From: Vanessa cardui
Taxonomy: Eukaryota > Arthropoda > Insecta > Lepidoptera > Nymphalidae
Length of the DNA stretch: 64,000 bases
Assembly: GCF_905220365.1 (NCBI RefSeq)
Contig: NC_061126.1
Location: 15,004,001-15,068,000, forward strand
Reading direction: 5' to 3'
Below the pieces are notes generated by a model that had not been told where the DNA came from, ran no database searches, and saw only the letters and a program-made list of their open reading frames with translations. Shown here piece after piece: positions 43,722 to 54,348 of this stretch. Both the position numbers and the translations under genes were made by a program. Numbering within the stretch: the first letter of the stretch is position 1; every line of letters begins with the position of its first letter.

Positions 43722-43930
43722 TGCAGGCCCTTTTTTTTCGCTTCAAAAAGTTTCCCCCACATAAGGTGCCATACAATCCCCCCACCCCGGTATGTGTGAC
43801 TCACCGGTACCTAGGATTCTAGTACACCGAAATACCCACTAAAAACCAGCGGCCCCTGTTGTTTCGATGGTCGCCACATCGCTTTCGTATGCTACCATGA
43901 CGCCCTGAAGGTCAATCTGCAATTCCTATG
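43722..43930 (+). repeat. Conserved lepidopteran repeat segment, probably LINE-derived
   Basis: TTGCAGGCCCTTTTTTTTCG, ACAATCCCCCCACCCCGGTA, GTGACTCACCGGTACCTAGG, CACCGAAATACCCACTAAAA and TCGCCACATCGCTTTCGTAT. The GC content is far above the flanks. I know this block as part of a repeated element in Lepidoptera but cannot place it within a specific LINE. Confidence 0.55.
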
Positions 43931-44096
43931 AAGGTTTTCCAAGTACTGTTAACCCTGAAGTCGGTGCAGCATCTATTGAGTTAAGTTTTCGGTTATTTCT
44001 ATTAAGAATTTTTACAGTAGTACTCTGCATTTGAATGCGTTTCTATTCTCATGCTCGTGCACATAAAACCGCTCATAGTTCCTGATCTTTGATTTG

Positions 44097-44303
44097 GAAT
44101 CCTACATCTCTCCTCAAAAAGAAGGTTAGCATGTTATTTATCTTCGCTAATCCAAGGCGAATTACATGTAGTAACACGATTTCATTAGGCACGCTTGCTT
44201 TGCAATGTTTTCCCACAGAGCACGAGACAAATTATAAACAAAAAAACTCTTTTAGCTTTTTCAGATTTGTACCCGCAATCTACGCTTAATATCCACGTCT
44301 TAA
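44097..44303 (-). repeat. S1 remnant, old
   Basis: TCTCTCCTCAAAAAGAAGGT, GCAATGTTTTCCCACAGAGC, ACGAGACAAATTATAAACAA, TTTGTACCCGCAATCTACGC and TTAATATCCACGTCTTAATA follow the S1 order at low identity. The 66-codon frame here is a shadow. Confidence 0.5.
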
Positions 44304-44378
44304 TATTAATTGTATCATCTTGTTAATAATTTATATTACAAAGTTAATATTCACATTTAATAAAAATAACCAAAATAA

Positions 44379-44560
44379 AGAACCGAGATAGCCCAGTGGT
44401 TAGAACCGTGCATTTTAACCGATGATTGTTTGTTCAAACCCAAGCAAACAACACTGAATATTCATGTGCTTAATTTGTGTCTATAATTCATCTCCAAATC
44501 TTCTCCTTAAAGGGAGAGAAGGCCCATTAGTAGGAAATTTACAGACTGTTATTGTTATGT
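44379..44560 (+). repeat. S1 SINE, internally deleted
   Basis: The head CCGAGATAGCCCAGTGGTTA is followed by GTTCAAACCC, CATGTGCTTAATTTGTGTCT and ATAATTCATCTC. It then jumps to AAATCTTCTCCTTAAAGGGA, the CCCATTAGTAGGAAATTTAC core and a TGTTATTGTTATG tail. Confidence 0.85.
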
Positions 44561-45695
44561 TTAACCAAAATACTAAAACTACTTGCATGTGTATACATGT
44601 GCATGTTTTTTTTAAATTGCTAAGTCTGTTCTCTTTCTGTTCGTATTGTGAGCACACTATTAGTTATGTTTTCGAAAGTAAGGCGATCGCCGAGGTCGAG
44701 TGCTATGCCATGTACATAAGAACGTTTGGATTCGTTCGCGGACAAGACGCTTTCCCTCGGGAAATTAGGAAGCTATATACTGACCACGGCTGGTACGAAT
44801 CCGCATCAGACTTTAATAAATATAAACGCATATTGTACATGTTTACTTATAATTGAATCGTTTCAATTGTTTTAAAAATGTAACTTAAATCTAAAATTCA
44901 CGTTCAAAGAAAATCAAATTTAAAGACAGTATTTATGTATCGGTATAATTTTTTTTTTGTTTTAATGACTTTAAGTAATAAAACCTTATTTTAATTAGGC
45001 AATACTTAATTGTTTTTAACGGTATATAAGAGTTATTTAATTTAAATGAGAATTAGATAGCCCTTTCATAGCGCGGTTCCCAAGTGCGTTTAATTAGGAC
45101 GCTTAGTTTAAGAAATAATTAGTAACATACAGTGATTTTTTTTTAAATAATATTGTATTTTTTTTTAATGAAAATCGATTTTTAAAGATCACACGTAAAG
45201 GCAAAATCGAATATCGTTTTAATCGACTAGAAATCAGTCTCTCGATATAAATATAATCGCTGTAGTAAAAATAACCCCCTTGCACTCAGCTAATTTCATC
45301 TAATGTAGAACTGTTAAACAAATCGCGGGACACGAGAAAGCCATTATTTTTTACTCGAGAGTTTTAGGTGTAGCGGATATAAAGTTTACGCGCGACCACA
45401 ATACAACACAACGCTTTCAGTGCTTAATCTAGATTTATTGGAATATTTTAACTTTATTTTTGCCATTATTAAATTACATTTTTATATTTCCATTTCCATT
45501 CGAAACGAGTTCCTGAGGGTTATGGATTTTTTGAAACCTGGAAATGCCTGTTTGTTTCACCAACATTTACAATTCTGCCTCTGTGACCTTGACAATGCTA
45601 GCCAACCAAGAGCTATTGGCACTCGACAAAACTAATATCTAGATCTTTATTGTGTATTTATTCATAGCACATTACATGATTAACTAAATTTACGG
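44561..45695. other. No gene called; holds the 3' part of a 130-codon frame
   Basis: The frame 44464-44856 begins inside the S1 copy. Its unique part, after about 44640, includes AIAEVECYAMYIRTFGFVRG and AFPREIRKLYTDHGWY, which I do not recognise. That part (44640-44800) is GC-balanced and could be a broken exon. The rest is AT-rich. Confidence 0.3.
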
Positions 45696-45845
45696 CATTA
45701 CCCGCTCGAAATTTATAAAACTTCCAATTCAAATTTTACCCCCTTATGGGTGCAGTATTGTAAAATATATTCTTAGCCAATCTACACCCTAAAAGGAACT
45801 TACCTGTCAAATTTCAAGTTTGCAGCTGTAATAGTTTTTGCAATA
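45696..45845 (+). repeat. R5 repeat
   Basis: TTACCCGCTCGAAATTTATA, TTTTACCCCCTTATGGGTGC, CAATCTACACCCTAAAAGGA and CAAATTTCAAGTTTGCAGCT, in the same order as the copy at 31.2 kb. Confidence 0.7.
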
Positions 45846-46339
45846 ACGTGATTAAAATAATTAGTTAAAATCCGTCATTATATTAATATTTCCTCAACGT
45901 TATTTATTCTGCTGCCAATTACTAGTGCTTTGATTTATTTCATTCTAAGTTAATAGGTGAGTCATAGCTATTAAAGGGTCCAGAAAATTAAGGTGTCAGA
46001 ACTTTGATTATTTATTACAACTGCAATATCAAGAGGCGGTAGTAACAACATATCAGATAAATTTTTGTATCTATCTATCTTGATATTAAATTTTAGACAA
46101 TTTCATACATAATATCCGAAATTACAGTGAATAAATGGTATGGTTTTCTTATTGAGTACCAATGTTTCTTTATAGATAGATGAGTCTATCATCTTCATAT
46201 ATTTTATCTTTCTTATATTCATCCTACTGTCCATTATTGGTAGCCTGATATAGCTGTAACATAACAAGAATAATTTTTGTATTTTCTACTGACAGTTTCA
46301 AGCAAGCAAACGCATATAATGTTGTCTTTAATTTTCGCG
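45846..46339. other. No gene seen
   Basis: AT-rich spacer. Nothing recognised. Confidence 0.5.
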
Positions 46340-46465
46340 ATTATTACACAGTCTACCCGTGACCACGAACGCTGTAAAGTGCTCGAAACGTCGGGATGTT
46401 AAAAATAATTAATATACGCGATTCAAATCCGTTATAGCTAGATTTATTTCAAAGCAAACGATTAT
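46340..46465 (+). repeat. Widespread lepidopteran repeat segment
   Basis: CCGTGACCACGAACGCTGTA, AAGTGCTCGAAACGTCGGGA, TAATTAATATACGCGATTCA and AATCCGTTATAGCTAGATTT. From memory this block recurs almost unchanged in many lepidopteran sequences. Class unknown. Confidence 0.55.
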
Positions 46466-47452
46466 TTTGTTTTTTTAAATACAGTGACCGAACATAAGAC
46501 TGTGTATACCATAAACAAAGTATTCATCTAAATTTCAAATCCCATTGATTTCACGCTCAATGATAAGGAAACGAAATCTATATGCTATTTGACTTATGTA
46601 TTTACTACGACTATATACTTGAGTGGTGTAGGCGTTTACCGCCCACATCATTTAAGTTTTGATGTCACAATACGAGGTCAACGACCTTTATTTTTATCCC
46701 AACGTAAATTTACTTTAAAATAAATCGTTATAAAGAGGATTTAACTAACGCGCGTAATTTTAAGGCTTGCTTGAATAGTACTATGCTCTGTTGTAACCGC
46801 CACCGAAGCGTGCTAAGCGAAGATTAAGTAATTATTCACATTTTGTGTTGATAACCACACAGTTAATAATTTATTACGTTCTTACATGCATATCTGAAAC
46901 TAAAACTCGTTTAAAACTAAAAATTAAACCACTCTGAGTTATGAAATTTTATACTATATAATGCAATTTTATGTTTCCATTACCCGTTTCTTACGATTTA
47001 TTAAGTATTTGTGTATAGTGATATTATTTATAAATAACAATTATTGGTATGGATACGATAAATAATTGTCGGCGTGCTTTTGTGTGTGTGTGTGTGTGTG
47101 AGTGGACAGAATAATAAATATAAATTCGATTAATATTGTTGAATTAATTTTACCAAATTTTAATTCGTGTATTGAAGATGAAGAGTCTTTGTGAGTGTGT
47201 AAATCTATAAAAAAACTCATATTGTACTTTTTTTAAAGAATTTAAAGTGATAAATGTGGATTTATTTTATCTTTTATTGCGTATATTTGTTGTGTCATAA
47301 TGTACATGTCTTTATTGTTGCGTCATGAATGAAGTTTTTGGAAATATTATAACAATATTTTTAGGCAAAATTGTGCCAGTTACCAAACACAAGAGCAAAA
47401 GTACCATCACGACCGGATAAGCTTGTTCTTGTAACCCATACTTTCGTATTAG
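46466..47452. other. No gene seen; short (GT)n
   Basis: GTGTGTGTGTGTGTGTG at about 47083-47100. AT-rich otherwise, with a GC-balanced zone at 46620-46830 lacking coding evidence. Confidence 0.5.
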
Positions 47453-47762
47453 TGTAGTACGACATAACTTATATGTAGCATCGGCATATTCAATAAAACC
47501 TATAACTGCCGATTTATACAATCAATAGAAATATCGCGCCATTCGACGCTATTCTTCGCTATAGATTCTCGCGTCAATTCAACCCGAGAAACAAATGCAT
47601 GTTAATCGACGTATCAAATTGAGGAATATATTAAATCATATGATGTAAAGAGCATATTCACGTAAGAATTCAATTTTGATAATTTGGGATAGCGTACTTA
47701 ATTTGGATGTGATCGGTTTTACGAATTTTGTCGATGCTACATCTGAGTTGTGTCGTACTACA
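47453..47762. mobile_element. 310-bp MITE-like element with 32-bp terminal inverted repeats
   Basis: The left end GTGTAGTACGACATAACTTA... (47453-47484) and right end ...GTTGTGTCGTACTACAC (47731-47762) are reverse complements, with about three mismatches over 32 bp. The interior (GCGCCATTCGACGCTATTCT, TTCTCGCGTCAATTCAACCC) has no ORF. I recall this sequence as repeated in Lepidoptera. A target-site duplication is not evident. The 69-codon minus frame at its left edge is a shadow. Confidence 0.7.
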
Positions 47763-48439
47763 CAATGTGTTAACTACATTTTGACAGGTTTTTACGACCG
47801 ACTAGTTTAACGTTATTGTGATTTCCCAGATACAATACCTTTGGTTTAGTTCCCTCGATTCTTGAGATAAAACTCGATTGAAGTGAGCTCTTAACATAAA
47901 ATCTCTAACAACTTACAAAGAATATAATAATCATAATATAATAATAAAACATTTTCTTTATTTCCTTAGCATACATAGCAAAGTAAATACTTTAAATTTT
48001 TCTGATATACGCTGGCGGGTAATAGGCCTCCTCCAAAATTGCAAGAGATGAGGTGACTATATCCAACATACGAGTAAAATACTTGTAAAATGACGTTTCT
48101 TGTCTGTCTTCGCTTTACTTTTAGCGCATTTCTTTCCACCATCCGATAAAATACACTTGTGGCGAGAACTAACTTATCACGTTCATCATTTTTATTGCGA
48201 ACGCGTCTGAAATATTAGAACAAGCATAAAACCAGTGATATGTAAAATATACATGAGTAATTATTGCTATGTTGGCACAGAGGCTGAAAACGCCACTAAA
48301 ATCGAAATTCGAACCTCTTGCTTTCAATAAATTTCGAATTTCGAACACTACAAACCTCTTTTGTCTCATAACAAGGGACCACACACTTTGGCACAGATAG
48401 TTAATATCCTAGAGATTTAAAACAATTTAAAAAAGGACC
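47763..48439. other. No gene seen
   Basis: AT-rich spacer. A 71-codon minus frame at 48169-48384 has no recognisable motif. Confidence 0.5.
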
Positions 48440-48625
48440 GCTTGTTGTATATTTGCTTGCAAAACTTCTGCCTCGCAAACCACTTTGTGGAACCAGCTAT
48501 CACCGGCGGTTTTTCCGAATCGATAGGACTTCGGAACCATAAAAAAATGTCCATGGGCGGTGGTAATCACTTTTCACCAGGTGAGCCGCCTGCTCGTTTG
48601 CCACATATCACATATTTTTTTATGT
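48440..48625 (+). mobile_element. L2 LINE 3' end, internally deleted
   Basis: CACTTTGTGGAACCAGCTAT, CACCGGCGGTTTTTCCGAAT and AGGACTTCGGAACC encode the WN.L.PAVF-type C-terminus. The sequence then jumps to ATGTCCATGGGCGGTGGTAA and CACCAGGTGAGCCGCCTGCT. About 60 bp present in the 23.0-kb copy are missing. The 61-codon frame over it is not a gene. Confidence 0.75.
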
Positions 48626-49237
48626 AGTTAACAGTCATTTGTTAACATGATCAAACTCATATGCATAATATCAATAAAATATCGTAAATAAAAAAAATCA
48701 ATTAAAAGTGTGACAAATTTTATTACTAACATGAATACCTTCAGACAATTTTATACTAAAATATTAATAATACTTTGTAATCAGATCGTTTAGTATTTTT
48801 TATTCATCGTCGATCATTTAACAACGACCACTTAATGTCATAAACTAAGCAGTAATTATTATAACTTCAACATATGTTATATATATTCCAGTAAACAACT
48901 CACTAGTTAATTAACATAATGTTTGCTGTCTAGATAAAATGGCTTGGCTAAATTTTAAAGTAAAAAATTAAACATCCTTCGAACTTTCTATCTTTCAAAA
49001 TGAAAGTGCTCACTCAGCCGTCTTCAATTAACTCTTTGACGCGTTTTAATTTAAAAAAGAAGTTACAAAGTGTTTTTCTATCGCAAACTTATAAACAACG
49101 CAAAAAAATACGAACGAAACCTATGACATCAACGCTTTAAAAAAGTCACAAAAACGGACAGTAATTAATAATGAATTAAATTCATGATCTCAGAAACAAA
49201 ATTACAGCATAAAAAAGGTTTTATATATTTTGCACTG
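48626..49237. other. No gene seen
   Basis: AT-rich spacer. Nothing recognised. Confidence 0.5.
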
Positions 49238-49358
49238 GTACAACAACAAAAACAACAGCCTGTAAAATTCCCACTGCTGGGCTAAAGGCCTCCACTCGTT
49301 TTGAGGGGAAGGTTTGGAACATATACCACCACGCTGTTCCAATGCGGGTTGGTGGAAA
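49238..49358 (-). repeat. S1 SINE fragment abutting a Helitron
   Basis: ACAACAACAAAAACAACAGC, CACTGCTGGGCTAAAGGCCT and TTCCAATGCGGGTTGGTGGA end abruptly at the H fragment that follows. Confidence 0.85.
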
Positions 49359-49557
49359 CGGGTATAATGCTGACACTAAATATACTACCGAAATCTTCTG
49401 TTACTTTACTATTGTGCATGCATTATATACAAATACCTTCCTATCTAATCACTTTATCCATTAAAAAAACCGCAACAAAATCCGCTACATAATTATAAAG
49501 ATCTAAGCATACATAGTAACAGACAGCGGTAAGCGACTTTGTTTTATACCATGTAAT
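49359..49557 (-). mobile_element. H Helitron-like fragment, 3' end missing
   Basis: ACGGGTATAATGCTGACACT, TAAAAAAACCGCAACAAAAT, ACAGCGGTAAGCGACTTTGT and TTATACCATGTAAT. The GC-rich 3' hairpin and CTAG are gone at the S1 junction, and the 5' TC end has decayed. Confidence 0.75.
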
Positions 49558-49603
49558 AATAATAAAATAATAATGATGATATGACAATAAAGATATTCTT
49601 TAA

Positions 49604-49745
49604 TCAAATAGCAGTACTCAGTATTACTGTGGGTCAGTTGATGAGTGAGACAGTGTCACCTACAGGCAAGGGACATCTTAATTTCCAAGGTTGGTGGCGC
49701 ATTGGCGATATAAGTATTAGTTAATATTTCTTTAACAATGATGAT
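49604..49745 (+). repeat. R3 repeat, middle and 3' part
   Basis: ATAGCAGTACTCAGTATTAC, TGAGACAGTGTCACCTACAG, AAGGGACATCTTAATTTCCA and GTTGGTGGCGCATTGGCGAT. Truncated at both ends. Confidence 0.78.
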
Positions 49746-50261
49746 GAATACGACGAAAATGTATCTAAAAGTATTAAAATTAAACTGTAACAGACATATT
49801 TAAATCCGACGAGGGAGATTTTAAAATTGGAACACCGAATCCACAATCGAATTATGTAAATTTCATCCGTCATATTTTATTGTCGAACATAAATTATTGT
49901 TGGCTGGAAAATCACGGAGCAATCGATTTTTTATTGGCAGAGCGAATCAACAAGGGCTGCATGGGGAATTCAGATTTCGCCTTTTCGCCTCCGGATAAAA
50001 ACCGACAAGCCCTTTGTTAATTTAAACGTGTAATAAAGAAAGGAAAAATTGTGACAGTTTTTTTAAATTTCATTTTCGAAAAATGTATTTCGACTTTTTA
50101 AGATGTTTTATGTTATAACCGGAGCATAATCTAATATTAGAAAGCATTTCCTTTTAATTTTTAGTATCTTAAAAAAATAACGAGCGAAAATACGCCCTTG
50201 TTGAACAAAGCCTGTGCCATCACGCTGCTTCAATACAAATAGGTTCAAATGAGGTAGACAA
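49746..50261. promoter_or_regulatory. Spacer with a repeat-free GC-balanced block
   Basis: 49800-50030 matches no repeat and is less AT-rich. It contains GGAGCAATCGATTTTTTATT followed by GG (a Hox/PBX-like ATCGATTT-TTATTGG arrangement) and TTTCGCCTTTTCGCCTCCGG. No coding frame. Regulatory function is a guess from composition and motifs. Confidence 0.2.
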
Positions 50262-50366
50262 CAGAAAATGTAGTGGAATATGTTCCGAACCTTCTCCTTG
50301 AAGGGAGAGGAGCCTTAGCCAGCCGGGGGAAATTTACCGGCTGTTGTTGTTGTTGTTTTTGTTGTT
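50262..50366 (+). repeat. S1 SINE, 5'-truncated
   Basis: TAGTGGAATATGTTCCGAAC, CTTCTCCTTGAAGGGAGAGG, GGGGAAATTTACCGGCTG and a TTGTTGTTGTTGTTTTTGTT tail. Confidence 0.85.
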
Positions 50367-50851
50367 AACATGCATTCAATGCTTTATGACGTTTTTCTCC
50401 ATCACACCAACCCAAAATTATGATAAGAGACACAACACAAGACTCACACAAACTTAATATCTGTCTGAAGTGTTTCATGATAAATCAAAATAATATCTTT
50501 ATAATTAACAAAATAAAATTCAATGATTAGTCAATCCAATTTTATGCTCGAAATCAATTCACAAATATCTAAAAGAATCTATTATTCACTGGCCTTAAAA
50601 TAGACACACCTTTTTGTTGCGAGCATATTTTTTCTCATTCGTTTTTTGAGTGCGAGCTGGGTGCAAAAAAACAATTTCAAATACTGTTTAATTGACAATT
50701 AAACGAAATTAAACTTGTGCTTTACTACTAGTATTACTACTATTATAAAATACCATTAATTATTTTAATGGTAGTGCGTAATAAGTAAATGTATCCATAA
50801 AAAACTGTGGTGTCTAATATATATGACACTTAGTAGTTTTGTACACCTTTT
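50367..50851. other. No gene seen
   Basis: AT-rich. TACCATTAATTATTTTAATG plus GTA at about 50750-50773 is a local palindrome. Confidence 0.5.
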
Positions 50852-51131
50852 TTATGGTATAGGTTGGCGGACGAGCATATGGGTCACCTGATGGAAAATG
50901 GTCACCATCACCCATAGACAATGACGCAGTAAGATATATTAACTTTTCCTTACACCGTCAATGTGCCACCAACCTTAGGAACTAAGATGATATGTCCCTT
51001 GTGCCTTTAGTTACACTGGCTCACTCACCCTTCAAACCGGAACACAACAATACTGCGTACTGTTGTTTGGCGGTAGAATATCTGATGAGTGGGTGGTACC
51101 TAAACAGGCGGGCTTGCACAAAGCCCTACGA
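50852..51131 (-). repeat. R3 repeat, full length
   Basis: TATGGTATAGGTTGGCGGAC, CACCTGATGGAAAATGGTCA, CTTTAGTTACACTGGCTCAC, CAAACCGGAACACAACAATA and CAGGCGGGCTTGCACAAAGC. Close to the consensus of the family. Confidence 0.9.
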
Positions 51132-51141
51132 CCAAGACAGC

Positions 51142-51192
51142 TACTTCAAGTCCTAGGCACCTATTGCCAATAGGTGCCTAGGACTTGAAGTA
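51142..51192. repeat. Perfect 51-bp palindrome
   Basis: TACTTCAAGTCCTAGGCACC plus TATTG (51142-51166), one C at 51167, and the exact reverse complement at 51168-51192. It sits ten bases beyond the 5' end of the R3 copy. No similar sequence occurs elsewhere in the window. Confidence 0.95.
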
Positions 51193-51264
51193 CTTGAAGC
51201 AGGTATATTTTTTATCTACTTACTATTAATATATTTTCATAAAAACACTCATACTTGTGATAAT

Positions 51265-51415
51265 AAAGGGTAAGTGAGCCAGCGCAATAAAAGACAAAAG
51301 ATACATAACATCTCATTTCCCAAGTGATGCATTGATTGGTGAACGTTATTATTTCTCTGCAACGCCAATCTCTGAGATCAATGGTGACTACTTACAATAT
51401 GGAGGCCTTTTTGTT
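51265..51415 (+). repeat. R3 repeat, 3' half, diverged
   Basis: GGGTAAGTGAGCCAGCGCAA, ACATAACATCTCATTTCCCA, GCAACGCCAATCTCTGAGAT and CAATGGTGACTACTTACAAT. Opposite in orientation to the copy 130 bp upstream. Confidence 0.65.
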
Positions 51416-52070
51416 TGTCTCTACATTAATTAAAATACACTAAAGACACAATAAATTATATGAGTATTATATTTAATTTAAAAACAAAATATTAAAAATT
51501 TCTTTGTTAAAAATTAATTTCGCGTTCATACAAAATATTTACTTGCGTTGTTAAACGTTTGCGTTAGACCGGCGTGTTTGTGTGAGGATTGATGCCTAAG
51601 TCTAGGCGGAAGAGACTGTGCTGGGCGCTGTGGAAGTCTCGTGAAGGCTCTAGTGAGCGTAGGACAGTTAATTACACAAAAATGCGGAAAATGCTTGCAA
51701 ATGATAATTTAGAAACGTAAGAAAACAACTGAGAAACGCCTTGAAAATATTGTAATAATTGCTTCTCATTGTACCTATTATACGACTCTATTATATTGTA
51801 AGGTGCAACCTCTCTCTATTTAAACGTATTTATTACTTGCGCGTGCGACACTCAGGTACAGCTATTTGCGGCTGTGGTTTCATTCGTCACATGGTGCAAT
51901 GCTTGAGAAATATTTATAAATAAAATTTACCATTAGAAAGTTATAGGGGTTTGTTTTTATTTCAAATTCATATATATATTTAAAAAAACTTACCAATTCT
52001 TGTCCTTCATATAATTAAGGTGAGCCGTTTAGTAATGATCCTTCTTTTTGAAATAAGCAATATGATTCGG
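51416..52070. other. No gene seen; GC-balanced patch
   Basis: 51540-51680 (GTTAAACGTTTGCGTTAGAC, AGGCGGAAGAGACTGTGCTG) is GC-balanced. It may be LINE-derived, but no motif is secure. Confidence 0.4.
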
Positions 52071-52215
52071 ATTCAAAGTCAAAATATTCTCGTTTCAATT
52101 AGGCTTATAAAAGCAATTTTAAACTATCATGTTAAAGTTTTGTATTATATGTAAATATACCACCGATTCGGATTAAATTCTATCGATAAGAACCGGCGAG
52201 AAACTAGCGAACGAT
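52071..52215 (-). mobile_element. L1 LINE 3' end, diverged
   Basis: AAAGTCAAAATATTCTCGTT, TCAATTAGGCTTATAAAAGC, TACCACCGATTCGGATTAAA and AAGAACCGGCGAGAAACTAG. Confidence 0.68.
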
Positions 52216-52282
52216 AAAGATAAATTTATCTATTTACAGCTTTATTAAAACTTTGGAATTAGCTTATTTAATTTTGGAATAT

Positions 52283-52330
52283 GTATCCCGTGTCTTTAAT
52301 TACACTGGCTCACTCACGAATCAAACTCTT
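52283..52330 (-). repeat. R3 fragment
   Basis: CCCGTGTCTTTAATTACACT followed by GGCTCACTCACGAATCAAAC is the central part of R3 only. Confidence 0.55.
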
Positions 52331-52344
52331 GATTTATGAGTGAT

Positions 52345-52450
52345 TAACAGCTAAACTAAGGTTTCCTTTCGAAGAAGGATTAGAACGTATTCCACCACGA
52401 TACTGACAGTATACTTTCAGTATTTTAATATGTAGGTTTCACGACGTTTA
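52345..52450 (-). repeat. S1 remnant
   Basis: GCTAAACTAAGGTTTCCTTT, AAGAAGGATTAGAACGTATT, CCACCACGATACTG and ATGTAGGTTTCACGACGTTT keep the S1 order with many changes. Confidence 0.5.
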
Positions 52451-52876
52451 GCTTTTACGAAGCATTTATATATTGCAAGAAATCGAAATATTTGATTTTT
52501 TATAAAGAAACTGGGATTTCAATAATGTCGTTAATAGCTATTGTGCTAACCAAACATATTACATAATACGTTTGACATAAATCGAGCTGCCCGAGAACAT
52601 AGTGTGAAGCAATCCAATTTAAAAGATCTGCAGTAACAGTACTCAGCTTATAAGTAGACGTAAATAGATTACCTGCTACGTTAAATTGTTACGAATATGA
52701 CTTTTCGAAAGAGTCGTGACGAGAAATGTCATTTTTTTAAAAATACCACTTATATTGGCTTTTGTTATCCAATACTCGACATAAATGGTTCCATTTATGT
52801 TAAATAAAATTTTCGAAATATGTCAATTCAAAACTTTTGAGATTAATCAAATTAAGTGTTATTAAAGCTACTATCT
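52451..52876. other. No gene seen
   Basis: AT-rich spacer. Nothing recognised. Confidence 0.5.
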
Positions 52877-53113
52877 TGACGATCTCCGTGGTCGAGTAAT
52901 GTGTACACCGGTTTTCATGGGTACGGCACTCCGCTGTCCCGGGTTCGATTACCGGCCGAGTCGATGTAGAAGGAGTTAATTAGTTTTCTACGATGTTTTG
53001 GACCACAAACACCCAGACGTTTATGGTGCCGCCGTTACTTCTGATTCCATAACATAAGTACACTAGCTATTTACATCAGAGCAATGTATGTGATATTGTC
53101 CAATAAAAAAAAA
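52877..53113 (+). repeat. S2 SINE, near full length
   Basis: The head GATCTCCGTGGTCGAGTAAT (box A region), GTACACCGGTTTTCATGGGT and GTCCCGGGTTCGATTACCGG (box B) are followed by GAGTCGATGTAGAAGGAGTT, ACTTCTGATTCCATAACATA and GTATGTGATATTGTCCAATA with an A tail. This best shows the plus-strand structure of the family. Confidence 0.9.
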
Positions 53114-53608
53114 ACTATTTTTCTCATTTAAAAACAAAAATAATCTAATTTTCATAATTAACCACAATAAAAATCTTTCTTAGCTAACTTCCTAACGTTT
53201 TCCAAACAAAACAGTTATTTCTGATCCTTCATAATATTGACTCAAGGATGCACAGACGGTAAAACAGATCCCTTTAGTACTAGACGTAATACCATTGTGC
53301 AAGTGGCAAGTCATCACGAGGAGCCATCGCGGTGACGACACGTGAAACCATCAAACAAAACATCACGACACTTTCTCTCGAAACATTTGGCCCGCGTTAA
53401 AAAATTTAAAAGTAAAAGTGTCACTTGCGAAACCTGTTCCTAACGTGACTTTAATAAGTCTTTCATTAAAATAAATATAACTTGTAATAAACAGTTCATT
53501 TTCCACAGCTAGGCAAAGCATAATTTCATTCTAAGCATGTAAGTTTTTGAAGAAATATATTACACTTCTCTGCTAAGCAAAGCTAGTGTTAGCGCGTTTT
53601 TTAAAAAA
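53114..53608. other. No gene seen; GC-balanced patch
   Basis: 53225-53400 (GTCATCACGAGGAGCCATCG, GTGACGACACGTGAAACCAT) is less AT-rich and repeat-free, with an E-box/CACGTG core. No coding support. Confidence 0.4.
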
Positions 53609-53883
53609 AAAAGTAACAACCTATAAATTTCCCACTGCTGGGATAAGGCCTCCTCTTCAATTAAGGAGAAGGTTTGGAACATATTCCACCACGCTGTTCC
53701 AATGCGAGTTCGTGGAATGCACATGTTGCGAAATTTAGATGAAATTAGACACATGCAGGTATCCTCAGGTGTCAGAAGATGAATTATAAACACAAATTAA
53801 ACACGTATGTATATATAGTGGTGCTTGCCTGGGTTTGCACTCGCAATCATCGGTTAAGATGCACGCGTTCTAACCACTGGGCT
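53609..53883 (-). repeat. S1 SINE, near full length
   Basis: AAGTAACAACCTATAAATTT, CACTGCTGGGATAAGGCCTC, TTCCACCACGCTGTTCCAAT, GACACATGCAGGTATCCTCA, GGTTTGCACTCGCAATCATC and TTCTAACCACTGGGC. The GTTTTCCTTCACCGCCGAGC segment is deleted and the extreme head is lost. The 77-codon frame read on it is not a gene. Confidence 0.87.
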
Positions 53884-54289
53884 TTTTGATTTGATGATTG
53901 ACTGGGTCAATATTTTTATTTAAAATATTGATAATGTACAAAAAATGACCGGTTTGAGAAACACAATACGTCCTCACCTCACTCAGACCTGCGTAAAAAG
54001 AAATTGCGGGCATAATCATATTTCTATTTGAAATGGCCTGAAGGCAAACGTTCATTCCCAAGGTATGTATGTCATCTAAAAATCATTAGTTTTATCTCTT
54101 CCGTTAAAATTCACTGTTTATTTTATACTGGGCCGCACACTCACACTATTGTATTTGGACTCAATACCATATATCATATAACACAAATAATATGCTTATA
54201 TTTTTATATAATCACTGATTGTCTAATGCCCTTTGGCGTGAGACATAATCGAACGAATACTTTCTGTCTTACAGAAAAAGTTGCTGTGA
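53884..54289. other. No gene seen
   Basis: A 113-codon plus frame starts at 54028 and runs into the repeat at 54290. It has no recognisable domain. Confidence 0.45.
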
Positions 54290-54348
54290 AATATGGACGG
54301 ACAGATATAAGGGTTCCGTTTTTTGCTATTTGTCTACGGAACCCTAAA
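54290..54348 (+). repeat. Inverted-repeat terminus of a lepidopteran element
   Basis: TATGGACGGACAGATATAAG is followed by GGGTTCCGTTTTTTGCTATT and TGTCTACGGAACCCTAAAAA. AGGGTTCCG and CGGAACCCT form a 9-bp stem. From memory this block ends many repeats in Lepidoptera. Confidence 0.6.

Noticed and set aside
44464..44856. 130-codon ORF
   Set aside because: The first third is a translation of an S1 copy, and the remaining part has no recognisable motif or splice evidence.
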